Below are positions 1 through 7,057 of a DNA stretch of 36,484 nt, piece after piece. The stretch comes from Clostridiales bacterium DTU053 (GTDB taxonomy: Bacteria > Bacillota > Clostridia > Oscillospirales > Acutalibacteraceae). A program made the position numbers and the translations under genes. How positions within the stretch are numbered: position 1 is the stretch's first letter; each line of letters opens with the position of its first letter. The notes under the pieces are model-generated. The model made no database searches, had not been told where the DNA came from, and saw only the letters and a list, made by a program, of their open reading frames with translations. Location: NCBI GenBank assembly GCA_001512765.1, contig LFSO01000038.1:16882-53365 (forward strand). Direction: 5' to 3'.

Positions 1-795
1 GGCTGCGCGTTGATTACGCTAAAATGCGGGGATTTTAAGCTATTGCTGGACCCATATTTCAGCCGCAATCCAAAGACTTATTCCCCCGAGGCGGAGTACT
101 TTGACGATGTGGACGCAGTGCTCATTACCCACGGGCATTTTGACCACATTGACGACCTGCCCGCTTTAACCGAGCGCAATCCGAATCTTCCTATTTACTG
201 CACCGAAAGGGTAAAGAAAAATCTTAAAACCATCGGCATAAAAGGCGGCGATTTCAGGCTCTTTAAACCCGGCGACAGTTTCAAAATCGGCCCCTTAAAT
301 GTCAAATCCATAAAGAGCGTACATATAAAGTATGACTTTGCGTATATCGCCCTTCACGCCGTTTCCCCGGACTTTTACCGCTGGTTTTTCAAATCCTTTA
401 AAGCGGCGGCAGACCTTAAAAGAAGCCCCATTGACGGTGAGTGCCTTGAATATCTGATTGAAGGCGACGGGGAAAGCGTGCTCGTAGCAGGCAGCCTCGG
501 CGTTGACGACACAATTAAGCACCCGGAAAATGTGGATGTTTTCGTCCTGCCCTACAACGGCAGATGGATTGTAAACAAGCAGATGTACGACCATGTAAAA
601 AGGATTAAACCTAAAAAAATCTTCATGTCCCACTTTGACCCCGCGTTCCCGCCCATGTGCCTTGATGCAAAGCCTCAGCGCTTTGTAAACTTCATGAGAA
701 AAATGGGCGAAAATATAGACATCATAATCCCCGAATACGAAAAAGTATATAAGGTTAAAGAAGAAACTGCGCATAAAACCGCCGCAAATCTGTAA
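1..795 (+). CDS. MBL-fold metal-dependent hydrolase, UlaG-like (5' partial)
   Basis: This is a metallo-beta-lactamase-fold hydrolase of the UlaG-like group (L-ascorbate-6-phosphate lactonase relatives). The metal-binding signature THGHFDHID (HxHxDH type) is near the N-terminus, after the usual LLLDPYF strand. A second cluster SHFDPAFPP near the C-terminus fits a later metal ligand. The reading frame is open through base 1 (codons for G-C-A before the first TTG at 10), and the visible protein starts in the middle of the first conserved beta strand, so the true start lies upstream of the window. The substrate cannot be told from the sequence; this fold serves lactonases, phosphodiesterases and other hydrolases. 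It ends just before a terminator hairpin. Confidence 0.8.
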   Translation, partial: GCALITLKCGDFKLLLDPYFSRNPKTYSPEAEYFDDVDAVLITHGHFDHIDDLPALTERNPNLPIYCTERVKKNLKTIGIKGGDFRLFKPGDSFKIGPLNVKSIKSVHIKYDFAYIALHAVSPDFYRWFFKSFKAAADLKRSPIDGECLEYLIEGDGESVLVAGSLGVDDTIKHPENVDVFVLPYNGRWIVNKQMYDHVKRIKPKKIFMSHFDPAFPPMCLDAKPQRFVNFMRKMGENIDIIIPEYEKVYKVKEETAHKTAANL

Positions 796-810
796 TAAAT
801 CAAAGAAATT

Positions 811-836
811 AAGGCAGCCGAATGGCTGTCTTTTTT
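811..836 (+). terminator. Rho-independent terminator after the MBL hydrolase
   Basis: A GGCAGCC / GGCTGTC stem with a GAAT loop is followed by TTTTTTATT, 16 bases after the stop codon. Confidence 0.85.
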
Positions 837-1045
837 ATTGTTAAAAATTGATTTACCGCGTATTATCAAAGGAAATTTTTTCATTTTAACGCAAAAACGA
901 CTCAAGGAAAACTTTTCTGATCGCTCAGGCCGGACCCCCAAAAACCCCTGAAATACAAGGCATTATCCGTCTTTTTGCCATTTTTGCTTTAAGAAAAATT
1001 TTCCAATTAAAAAAGTATAGAAATTCCATTGAAATATTTGGAGTG
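837..1045. other. A/T-rich intergenic stretch, no gene seen
   Basis: About 210 bases between the terminator and the next promoter. I find no convincing ORF with a ribosome binding site, no tRNA and no strong repeat. Confidence 0.5.
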
Positions 1046-1073
1046 TTGAAAATAGATTTAAGTGTGTTATAGT
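1046..1073 (+). promoter_or_regulatory. Sigma-A-type promoter for the secreted C39-like peptidase
   Basis: TTGAAA (1046-1051) and TATAGT (1068-1073) are separated by 16 bases. Transcription would start near 1080, just before a small GC-rich hairpin. Confidence 0.6.
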
Positions 1074-1080
1074 CGGATAT

Positions 1081-1097
1081 GCCGACGGACGGTCGGC
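1081..1097 (+). promoter_or_regulatory. GC-rich hairpin at the expected mRNA 5' end
   Basis: GCCGAC and GTCGGC form a perfect 6-bp stem around GGACG, immediately downstream of the predicted transcription start. It stands out in an A/T-rich leader. It could be an mRNA-stabilising 5' hairpin or a repressor site. Confidence 0.4.
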
Positions 1098-1149
1098 AAA
1101 GAAACGGAAAATTTAAGTTTACTTCGTTGAAAGGATGGTAAAAGAGACA

Positions 1150-2130
1150 ATGAAGAAGAACAGACTTTTAAGCTTAATATTTACTTGTTTAATCCTTGGC
1201 ATGATGTTTATGCCTAAGGCAAAGGCGGCAGAAGCGGCCGCGCCCACGGGCAGGGTTACAACCGCCTCAACGGCTCTTAATGTTCGTTCGGGAGCGTCAA
1301 CCTCCGCGGCGGTAGTTGCAAGCCTCGCTAAGGATTCTTATGTAAGGCTCCTTGAAAAGAACGGCATATGGTACAAGGTTGAGTACTCCGGCGGCAGATA
1401 CGGTTATGCCAGCGCGAACTACATAACCGAGGTAGGCTCCGCAAAGGAAGCCACGGTTAACACAAGCTCCGGCGGCCTTAATGTAAGAACAGGCCCCTCC
1501 ACCGCTAACGGCATAAAGACCGTGCTCGCAAAGGGCACCGCGGTTGTTGTGCTCTCAGAGTCAAACGGCTGGGCAAATATCGTCTACAACGGCACCCAGA
1601 CAGGTTATGTAAGCGCATCTTATCTTAAATACAACACAGCATCAGTTTCAAGCGGTTATGCGGCAGTAAAACTCAGCGGCGTACCGAACTTCAAGCAGAC
1701 AGACTCCCGCTGGGCCGCTGTTACTCTCGGCACTTCGGGCAAGTCAATCGCTTCCATCGGATGCGCAACAACTGCTCTTGCCATGACTGAGTCCTACAGA
1801 CTCGGCTACACAATCAACCCCGCCGACATGAGCAAGAGGCTCAGCTACTCTGCAAGCGGCTCACTCTACTGGCCGACCAACTATGTCCATGACACAGGCA
1901 GCGGCTATCTTAAGACCATGTACGAGAACCTGAAGAAGGGTATTCCCACAATCTACGCGTCCACAAACGCATACGGCGGTTCACACTTTGTTGTTGTAAC
2001 AGGCTTTAAGGGCGGCAGCCTCGCAGCCTCCAATTTCATCATCAATGACCCCGGTTCAAACAGCAGAGTAACACTTGACCAGCACATCGCAGCATACCCC
2101 AACTTCTACAAACTGGTTTTCTACAGATAA
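1150..2130 (+). CDS. Secreted SH3b-domain protein with C39-like peptidase domain
   Basis: An exported, probably wall-associated cysteine peptidase-like protein of 326 residues. The start at 1150 is preferred over the in-frame ATG at 1135: the site AAGGATGG (1131-1138) lies 11 bases ahead of 1150 but overlaps 1135. Residues 1-27 are a signal peptide (basic MKKNR, hydrophobic core, AKA before the mature end). Two bacterial SH3 repeats follow, each with the LNVR(S/T)G hallmark (about residues 35-95 and 102-160). From about residue 170 there is a C39_2-type domain with GVPNFKQTDSRWA, the candidate catalytic Cys205 in IGCATTALAM, His279 in GGSHFVVVTG and the following NFIINDPGS strand. The family includes peptidases and peptidoglycan-related amidases; the substrate is not evident. 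Monocistronic between promoter and terminator. Confidence 0.85.
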   Translation: MKKNRLLSLIFTCLILGMMFMPKAKAAEAAAPTGRVTTASTALNVRSGASTSAAVVASLAKDSYVRLLEKNGIWYKVEYSGGRYGYASANYITEVGSAKEATVNTSSGGLNVRTGPSTANGIKTVLAKGTAVVVLSESNGWANIVYNGTQTGYVSASYLKYNTASVSSGYAAVKLSGVPNFKQTDSRWAAVTLGTSGKSIASIGCATTALAMTESYRLGYTINPADMSKRLSYSASGSLYWPTNYVHDTGSGYLKTMYENLKKGIPTIYASTNAYGGSHFVVVTGFKGGSLAASNFIINDPGSNSRVTLDQHIAAYPNFYKLVFYR

Positions 2131-2139
2131 CCCAAAGAA

Positions 2140-2170
2140 AAAGGCACAGCCCAAAAAGCTGTGCCTTTTC
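2140..2170 (+). terminator. Terminator after the C39-like peptidase gene (bidirectional)
   Basis: AAGGCACAGC / GCTGTGCCTT stem with a CCAAAAA loop and T-rich tail. It sits between convergent genes, and the A-run on its left lets it also serve pdxK on the other strand. Confidence 0.85.
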
Positions 2171-2191
2171 TTTATGGATAAAGGAGCAAGC

Positions 2192-2995
2192 TTAAATTTT
2201 CTCTCTGTGCGCGCCGTGCCATACGGGACCTACATACTGATTGAGCCTGAAGCCCTTTTCAATTGCGGCGGTGATGAAATCCTTGGCGTTATGCACCGCC
2301 TCTTTGACGCTGGCGCCCTTTGCCAGATTTGCGGTAATGGCGGCGGCGGTAGTGCAGCCCGCGCCGTGGGTGAATGTGGTTTCAATCATCGGGCTTTCAA
2401 GGATTTCAAAATCCTTGCCGTCAAAGAATACATCCACAGCGCCCTTTGTGCCCAGCTTCTTTCCGCCTTTAATAAGGACATTCTTGGCTCCCAGCTCGTA
2501 AATTGCCTTCGCGGCTTCTTTAACCTTCTCTACGCTGTCAATGGGTCTTATGCCGCTGAGCTGAGCCGCTTCAAAGATATTGGGCGTTACAATGTCGGCA
2601 AGGGGCAAAAGCTCGGTCTTAATGGCGTCCGCGGCGACGGGATTTACAACCTCGTCTGTGCCCTTGCAGACCATAACGGGGTCAATGACTATATTTTTAG
2701 CTCCGTATTCTCTTAATTTCCTTGCTGTAAGGCGGATAATCTCCTCGCTGGGCAGCATACCCGTCTTTAAGGCGTCAACGCCGATTCCGCCCAGAACCGT
2801 GTCAATCTGAGCCTCAATCGTCTTTAAATCTACGGGGTAAACATCATGAGCCCAGTTGTTTTTCGGATTCTGAGCCACAATTACGGTGATTGCCGCCATG
2901 CCGTAGACGGAGTGTTCCTGAAAAGTTTTAAGGTCTGCCTCAAGACCTGCTCCGCCGCTGGTGTCGGAGCCGGCAATCGTCAATGCCTTGTACAT
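2192..2995 (-). CDS. pdxK: Pyridoxal/pyridoxine kinase of the ThiD-like (PdxK) group
   Basis: A 267-residue ribokinase-fold kinase that phosphorylates B6 vitamers (or hydroxymethylpyrimidine). It begins ALTIAGSDTSGGAG, carries DPVMVCKG and ends with the anion-hole motif THGAGCT, where the catalytic base lies. The sequence resembles the Bacillus subtilis PdxK branch of the ThiD family rather than ThiD proper: the QNPKNNWAHDVYPVD segment, VITPN-like VTPNIFEA and the LNQYVGP tail are typical of that branch. It is transcribed divergently from a MocR-type regulator, the class that controls vitamin B6 genes, which supports the B6 assignment. A strong GGGAGG site lies ahead of the ATG. The alternative, thiD in thiamin salvage, is not excluded, but no other thi gene is nearby. 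Confidence 0.8.
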   Translation of the reverse strand: MYKALTIAGSDTSGGAGLEADLKTFQEHSVYGMAAITVIVAQNPKNNWAHDVYPVDLKTIEAQIDTVLGGIGVDALKTGMLPSEEIIRLTARKLREYGAKNIVIDPVMVCKGTDEVVNPVAADAIKTELLPLADIVTPNIFEAAQLSGIRPIDSVEKVKEAAKAIYELGAKNVLIKGGKKLGTKGAVDVFFDGKDFEILESPMIETTFTHGAGCTTAAAITANLAKGASVKEAVHNAKDFITAAIEKGFRLNQYVGPVWHGAHREKI

Positions 2996-3037
2996 ATGTA
3001 CCTCCCAAGTAAAAATAGTGGAAAAATTTTAAATTTA

Positions 3038-3072
3038 TTGTATAATTAAAGTGTCATTAATAAAATATACAA
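3038..3072. promoter_or_regulatory. Candidate PdxR-type operator between pdxK and mocR-type gene
   Basis: The 104-base divergent intergenic region contains TTGTATAATTAA (3038-3049) and an imperfect inverted copy ending in ATACAA at 3072. The TATAAT at 3041-3046 inside it could be the -10 of the rightward gene. MocR/PdxR proteins bind between divergent genes, so this is the obvious binding site. It is seen as sequence symmetry only. Confidence 0.45.
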
Positions 3073-3099
3073 ATTCATTATTTTTGATAAGGACAGATT

Positions 3100-4503
3100 A
3101 TGGAATCAATAATAATTAATCTCAGCGATTCAAAGCCCCTTTACATTCAGATTTACGAGCATATAAGAAACGGCATAATAAACGGCGATTACCGCAAAAA
3201 CGAGCCGCTGCCGTCAATCAGAGGGCTTGCCAAAGCTCTTTCCGTCAGCAAAATTACGGTTGAGAAAGCCTACGACCAGCTTTGCAGCGAGGGTTATATA
3301 GTGGGCAGAGAAAGAAGCCGCTATTATGTGGCTGAGCTGTCCGAGCTTACTTTTTTCCGTCCCGAAAGCGTAAAGTCAAAAAAGACGCCCGACACCCTTG
3401 ACAGCAAAAAGGCATATATCTTTGACTTTGCCTCCGGAGAAATGGACTCGGAGGGTTTTGATTTCGCCCTTTGGAGAAGGTATATGGGCAGGGCGTTTTC
3501 GGATGTGCCGAGGCTCATGAAATACGGCGACCCGTCGGGTGAGGCGGAGCTGCGTCGGGAAATCGCAAAATACCTCAACCACTCAAGGGGCGTTGTTACC
3601 GAGCCTTCAAACATCATCGTGGGAGCCAACACTCAGGTACTCATAGCCCAGCTTTGTACGCTCCTTAATGCCGAAAAGGACATCATCGCCTTTGAGAACC
3701 CCGGCTTTAAAAACGGCAGGCGGATTTTCACCGACTACGGCTACAAGGTGCTGCCCATAAGCTCCGAAAATGAAGGCATTGATATTGACGAGCTTAAAAA
3801 AAGCAGCGCGAAGGCGGCTTATGTCAGCCCCTCCCACCAGTTCCCCACAGGGCATATAATGCCCGCCCCCAAAAGGCTGGCGCTGCTGAAATGGGCGGCT
3901 GAGAGCGGCGCGTATGTCATAGAGGACGACTACGACAGCGAGTTCAGGTACTACGGCAACCCCATCCCCGCCATGAAAGGCATGGACACAAAAGACAGGG
4001 TTATTTATGTCGGCTCCTTTTCAAAAATCATCCCGCCCTCTATCCGAATCAGCTATATGGTTTTGCCCGAAAATCTCCTAAATGCCTTCAAAGAAAGAAT
4101 ATCCCACTACAATCAAACCGCCTCTGCAACGGAGCAGCTTACTCTCGCCCTCTATATGGCTGACGGTCAGCTTGAGCGGCAGATAAGAAGGCTCAGAAAC
4201 ATCTACAGCGAAAAGCGAAGAATCTTCATTTCGGAGCTGAGCCGCGCTTTTGGGGCAGAGGGTGAAATACACGACAACGGCTCGGGACTCTTTGTAATAT
4301 TTGAGGTAAAAACGGACAAAACAAAAGAGGAAATAAAGGCAGCCGCCGAGAAAAACAAAATCCGCCTGAGCTTCCTCAGCGACTTTTATATGGGAAACAG
4401 CCCCGAAAAAAGCGGCAAAAGGCTTCTTTTATACTTTTCCAGCGTCAAAGCGTCCGATATGGAAAAAGCGGCAAATCTTCTGAAAAAGACCGTTCTGGAA
4501 TAG
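3100..4503 (+). CDS. MocR/PdxR-family transcriptional regulator (GntR wHTH plus aminotransferase-fold domain)
   Basis: A 467-residue regulator. Residues about 10-78 form a GntR winged helix (KPLYIQIYEHIRNGIINGDY, LPSIRGLAKALSVSKITVEKAYDQL). Residues about 115-467 are a fold-type I aminotransferase domain that normally binds PLP as effector; the Schiff-base lysine is expected in YVGSFSKIIPPSIRISY, and the cofactor-ring Asp in EDDYDSEF. MocR proteins of the PdxR type sense PLP and control B6 synthesis or salvage. The divergent pdxK is therefore the likely target, along with the gene itself. The start ATG at 3100 follows AAGGA. Length matches the family and no key motif is lost. Confidence 0.88.
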   Translation: MESIIINLSDSKPLYIQIYEHIRNGIINGDYRKNEPLPSIRGLAKALSVSKITVEKAYDQLCSEGYIVGRERSRYYVAELSELTFFRPESVKSKKTPDTLDSKKAYIFDFASGEMDSEGFDFALWRRYMGRAFSDVPRLMKYGDPSGEAELRREIAKYLNHSRGVVTEPSNIIVGANTQVLIAQLCTLLNAEKDIIAFENPGFKNGRRIFTDYGYKVLPISSENEGIDIDELKKSSAKAAYVSPSHQFPTGHIMPAPKRLALLKWAAESGAYVIEDDYDSEFRYYGNPIPAMKGMDTKDRVIYVGSFSKIIPPSIRISYMVLPENLLNAFKERISHYNQTASATEQLTLALYMADGQLERQIRRLRNIYSEKRRIFISELSRAFGAEGEIHDNGSGLFVIFEVKTDKTKEEIKAAAEKNKIRLSFLSDFYMGNSPEKSGKRLLLYFSSVKASDMEKAANLLKKTVLE

Positions 4504-4527
4504 CAAAACAGAGGAATATTGCGGATA

Positions 4528-4556
4528 TTGACATATCCCGACATGGGTAATATAAT
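4528..4556 (+). promoter_or_regulatory. Consensus sigma-A promoter of thrS
   Basis: TTGACA (4528-4533), exactly 17 bases, then TATAAT (4551-4556): a perfect consensus promoter. Transcription would begin near 4563 and run into the T-box leader. Confidence 0.9.
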
Positions 4557-4562
4557 GAAAAT

Positions 4563-4805
4563 GTAAATATGTCAAATCGTTGACGGAGAAGGCTTTTTCA
4601 CCAGGGCTTTTCAGAGAGTATCCTGTTTGGTGGAATGGATATACTGCCCCGAAAAAGTTACCACTCCCGAGAGCGGCCGAAAACCGTTTGGATTAAGGTC
4701 GACGCTTGCCCCGTTAAAGGCAGAATGAGTGGCAGCTTATGCTGCAATACGGGTGGAACCGTGGAGCTTTGCTTCACCCCAGTTTCGGGGTGGAGTTTTT
4801 TGATT
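4563..4805 (+). promoter_or_regulatory. T-box leader (threonyl, specifier ACC) with terminator/antiterminator
   Basis: The leader reads uncharged tRNA-Thr and controls thrS by attenuation. Visible parts are a long Stem I with an AGAGAGTA bulge near 4614 and CTTTTTC (4593-4599) pairing GAAAAAG (4651-4657); the specifier ACC at 4660-4662 followed by a purine; and the T-box core GGGTGGAACCG at 4751-4761, whose GGAACC pairs the tRNA acceptor end. GGGTG (4751-4755) can pair CACCC (4775-4779) to form the antiterminator. The competing terminator is CTTCACCCC (4772-4780) with GGGGTGGAG (4787-4795) and a T run. Threonine specificity agrees with the downstream gene. Confidence 0.93.
4770..4801 (+). terminator. 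T-box attenuator terminator
   Basis: CTTCACCCC / GGGGTGGAG stem followed by TTTTTT. It is mutually exclusive with the antiterminator helix formed by the T-box core. Confidence 0.88.
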
Positions 4806-4834
4806 CTAATAACTGCACAGAGAGGATATAGATT

Positions 4835-6778
4835 ATGATTAAACTTACATTGAAAGACGGCTCGATAAAAGAAGTTGAAAAAGGCATCAGCGCCATGGAT
4901 GCCGTAAAAGAAATAAGCATGGGACTTTACAAGGCAGCCTGCGCCGTAAAAATTAACGGCGAAGTTAAGGATTTGCGCGCTGTGCTCCAAGACGACTGCA
5001 GCTTTGAAGTCCTGACATTCGACGACGAGGAGGGCAAAAAGGCATTCCGCCACACTGCCTCCCACATCCTCGCCCAGGCCGTAAAGCGCCTTTATCCCGA
5101 GGCTAAGCTCGCCATCGGTCCCGCAACCGACAACGGTTTTTATTATGACATAGACATGCCCGTCAGCATCACGGCAGACGACCTGCCCGCAATCGAGGCG
5201 GAGATGAAAAAGATTGTCAAAGAGAACCTGCCCATAGAACGCTTTGAATTGCCCGCGGACGAGGCACTCGCCATGGCAGAAAAAGAAGGCGAAATCTATA
5301 AGGCGGAGCTTATAAGAGAGCACTCCGCAAAGGGCGAGGCCATCTCCTTCTATCGTCAAGGAGAGTTCGCTGACCTTTGCGCGGGACCCCATCTGCCCGA
5401 AACAGGCAGGGTAAAGGCAATAAAACTTACAGCCCTCACAGGCGCTTACTGGAGAGGCGACGCGAAAAACAAGATGCTCAGCCGCATTTACGGCACGGCA
5501 TTCCCCAAGCAGTCCGAGCTTGACGCTTACCTTGCCGCCGTTGAGGAGGCAAAGAAAAGGGACCACAACAAGATAGGCAGAGAGCTGGAGCTCTTCACAA
5601 CAGCCGACATTATCGGTCAGGGTCTGCCCATACTCCTGCCCAAAGGCGCAAGAATAATCCAGATACTCCAGCGCTTTGTTGAGGACGAGGAGCAAAAGAG
5701 GGGATGGCTGCTCACAAAGACTCCCTACATGGCAAAGAGCAACCTCTATATGCTGTCGGGTCACTGGGACCACTACAGGGACGGTATGTTTGTAATCGGC
5801 GACGAGGAGAAGGACGACGAGGTCTTTGCCCTGCGCCCCATGACATGCCCCTTCCAGTATCAGGCATATCTCAGCAGAGCCCGCTCTTACAGGGATTTGC
5901 CCCTCAGATACAACGAAACATCAACCCTTTTCAGAAACGAGTCCAGCGGCGAAATGCACGGCCTTATAAGGCTCAGGCAGTTCACAATCTCCGAAGGTCA
6001 CCTTATGTGCACTCCCGAGCAGCTTGAGGACGAGTTCAGAGGCTGCCTTGAGCTGGCAATCTATATGCTGAAAACCTTGGGACTTTACGAGGATGTATCC
6101 TATCGCTTCTCCCAGTGGGACCCCAACGACAGAGAGAAGTACATCGGCACAAAGGAGCAGTGGGATGAGGCTCAGGGAGTCATGGAGAAGATTCTCAACC
6201 ACCTCGAAATCCCCTACAAAATCGGCGTAGGCGAGGCCGCATTCTACGGACCGAAGCTCGACATTCAGATTAAGAATGTCCACGGCAAAGAGGATACGCT
6301 CATCACAATCCAGATTGACCAGATGCTTGCCGAAAAGTTCGGCATGGAATATACGGACAGGGACGGCACAAAGAAGCATCCCTACATCATTCACAGAACA
6401 TCCATCGGCTGCTATGAGCGCACACTGGCTCTGCTGATTGAGAAGTACGCAGGCGCGTTCCCCGTATGGCTTGCCCCCGAGCAGGTCAGGGTCATCCCGA
6501 TTGCCGACCGCCACTTTGAGGCGGCCGAGAAGGTGCTCAGAGAGCTGCAGAGCGCAGGTCTGAGAGCTGAGCTTGACACAAGAAGCGAGAGCCTTGGCTA
6601 CAAGCTCAGAGACGCCCAGCTCCAGAAGATTCCCTATATGCTTGTAATAGGCGACAAGGAAGCTGAGAGCGGCACAGTTTCTGTCCGCAAGAGGGGCGTT
6701 GGCGACATCGGCGCAAAACCCTTCGCTGAGTTCAAGGAGCTTATCCTTAAAGAAAACGAAGAAAAAGTTATATGGTAA
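4835..6778 (+). CDS. thrS: Threonyl-tRNA synthetase
   Basis: A cytosolic class II synthetase that charges tRNA-Thr. The 647-residue protein shows the normal order: TGS domain (1-62), the second additional (editing) domain with HTASHILAQAV near 70 and DLCAGPHLP near 182, the class II core with motif 2 (ETSTLFRNESSGEMHGL, R-E pair) and motif 3 (HRTSIGCYERTLALLIE), and the C-terminal anticodon-binding domain (PVWLAPEQVRVIPI onward). The zinc Cys is in RPMTCPFQYQ. That loop and motif 3 differ from the commonest bacterial form (MNCPGH, HRTILGSIERF), so this is a divergent but complete ThrRS. The start follows AGAGAGGATATAG. Regulation is by the T-box just upstream. Confidence 0.97.
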   Translation: MIKLTLKDGSIKEVEKGISAMDAVKEISMGLYKAACAVKINGEVKDLRAVLQDDCSFEVLTFDDEEGKKAFRHTASHILAQAVKRLYPEAKLAIGPATDNGFYYDIDMPVSITADDLPAIEAEMKKIVKENLPIERFELPADEALAMAEKEGEIYKAELIREHSAKGEAISFYRQGEFADLCAGPHLPETGRVKAIKLTALTGAYWRGDAKNKMLSRIYGTAFPKQSELDAYLAAVEEAKKRDHNKIGRELELFTTADIIGQGLPILLPKGARIIQILQRFVEDEEQKRGWLLTKTPYMAKSNLYMLSGHWDHYRDGMFVIGDEEKDDEVFALRPMTCPFQYQAYLSRARSYRDLPLRYNETSTLFRNESSGEMHGLIRLRQFTISEGHLMCTPEQLEDEFRGCLELAIYMLKTLGLYEDVSYRFSQWDPNDREKYIGTKEQWDEAQGVMEKILNHLEIPYKIGVGEAAFYGPKLDIQIKNVHGKEDTLITIQIDQMLAEKFGMEYTDRDGTKKHPYIIHRTSIGCYERTLALLIEKYAGAFPVWLAPEQVRVIPIADRHFEAAEKVLRELQSAGLRAELDTRSESLGYKLRDAQLQKIPYMLVIGDKEAESGTVSVRKRGVGDIGAKPFAEFKELILKENEEKVIW

Positions 6779-6781
6779 ACC

Positions 6782-6811
6782 GAAAGCCCCATTTTGGGGC
6801 TTTCATTTTTT
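6782..6811 (+). terminator. Terminator after thrS
   Basis: AAAGCCCC / GGGGCTTT stem with an ATTTT loop and a downstream T run. Confidence 0.88.
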
Positions 6812-6824
6812 GCGTAGGGTTGGG

Positions 6825-6999
6825 GAAACTTGCGCAAGTCAGCCCTGCCCGAACGGGAGCAGTTTTTTCAGCCGCTCCGCCCCCGCCGCCTGTCCCTCCG
6901 CCCGCTCGGGTGATAAGCCCGCCCCGGTCCCGCCGCAAGAAGGATGTTCGCCGCCCGCAGAGGCTATACCCGCCTCCCGCCGCAAGTGCCTCTAAAAAC
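6825..6999. other. C-rich non-coding island A between thrS and pyk
   Basis: About 175 bases, strongly GC-rich and C-skewed on the plus strand, full of CCGCC and CCCGCC words and unlike both neighbouring genes. Short ORFs cross it but lack ribosome binding sites and have proline/arginine or glycine-rich low-complexity products. Two similar islands occur at 10.8-11.4 kb and 21.9-22.35 kb. Confidence 0.55.
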
Positions 7000-7000
7000 A

Positions 7001-7022
7001 AAAAACCGCCCTTTGGCGGCAA
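7001..7022. terminator. GCCGCC hairpin near the pyk end
   Basis: ACCGCC / GGCGGC stem with a CTTT loop flanked by A runs. Read on the minus strand it is followed by T runs, so it could act as a second terminator for pyk. Confidence 0.55.
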
Positions 7023-7025
7023 AAC

Positions 7026-7056
7026 TAAAGCCCTGAAGCAATCTTCAGGGCTTTTT
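7026..7056. terminator. Terminator of pyk (bidirectional)
   Basis: AAAGCCCTGAAG / CTTCAGGGCTTT stem with a CAAT loop, directly after the pyk stop codon on the minus strand. Confidence 0.88.
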
Positions 7057-7057
7057 A

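Noticed and set aside
4658-5773. Minus-strand 371-codon ORF opposite the T-box and thrS
   Set aside because: It is the antisense shadow of thrS and of a canonical T-box; its protein has no recognisable domain and no start signal.
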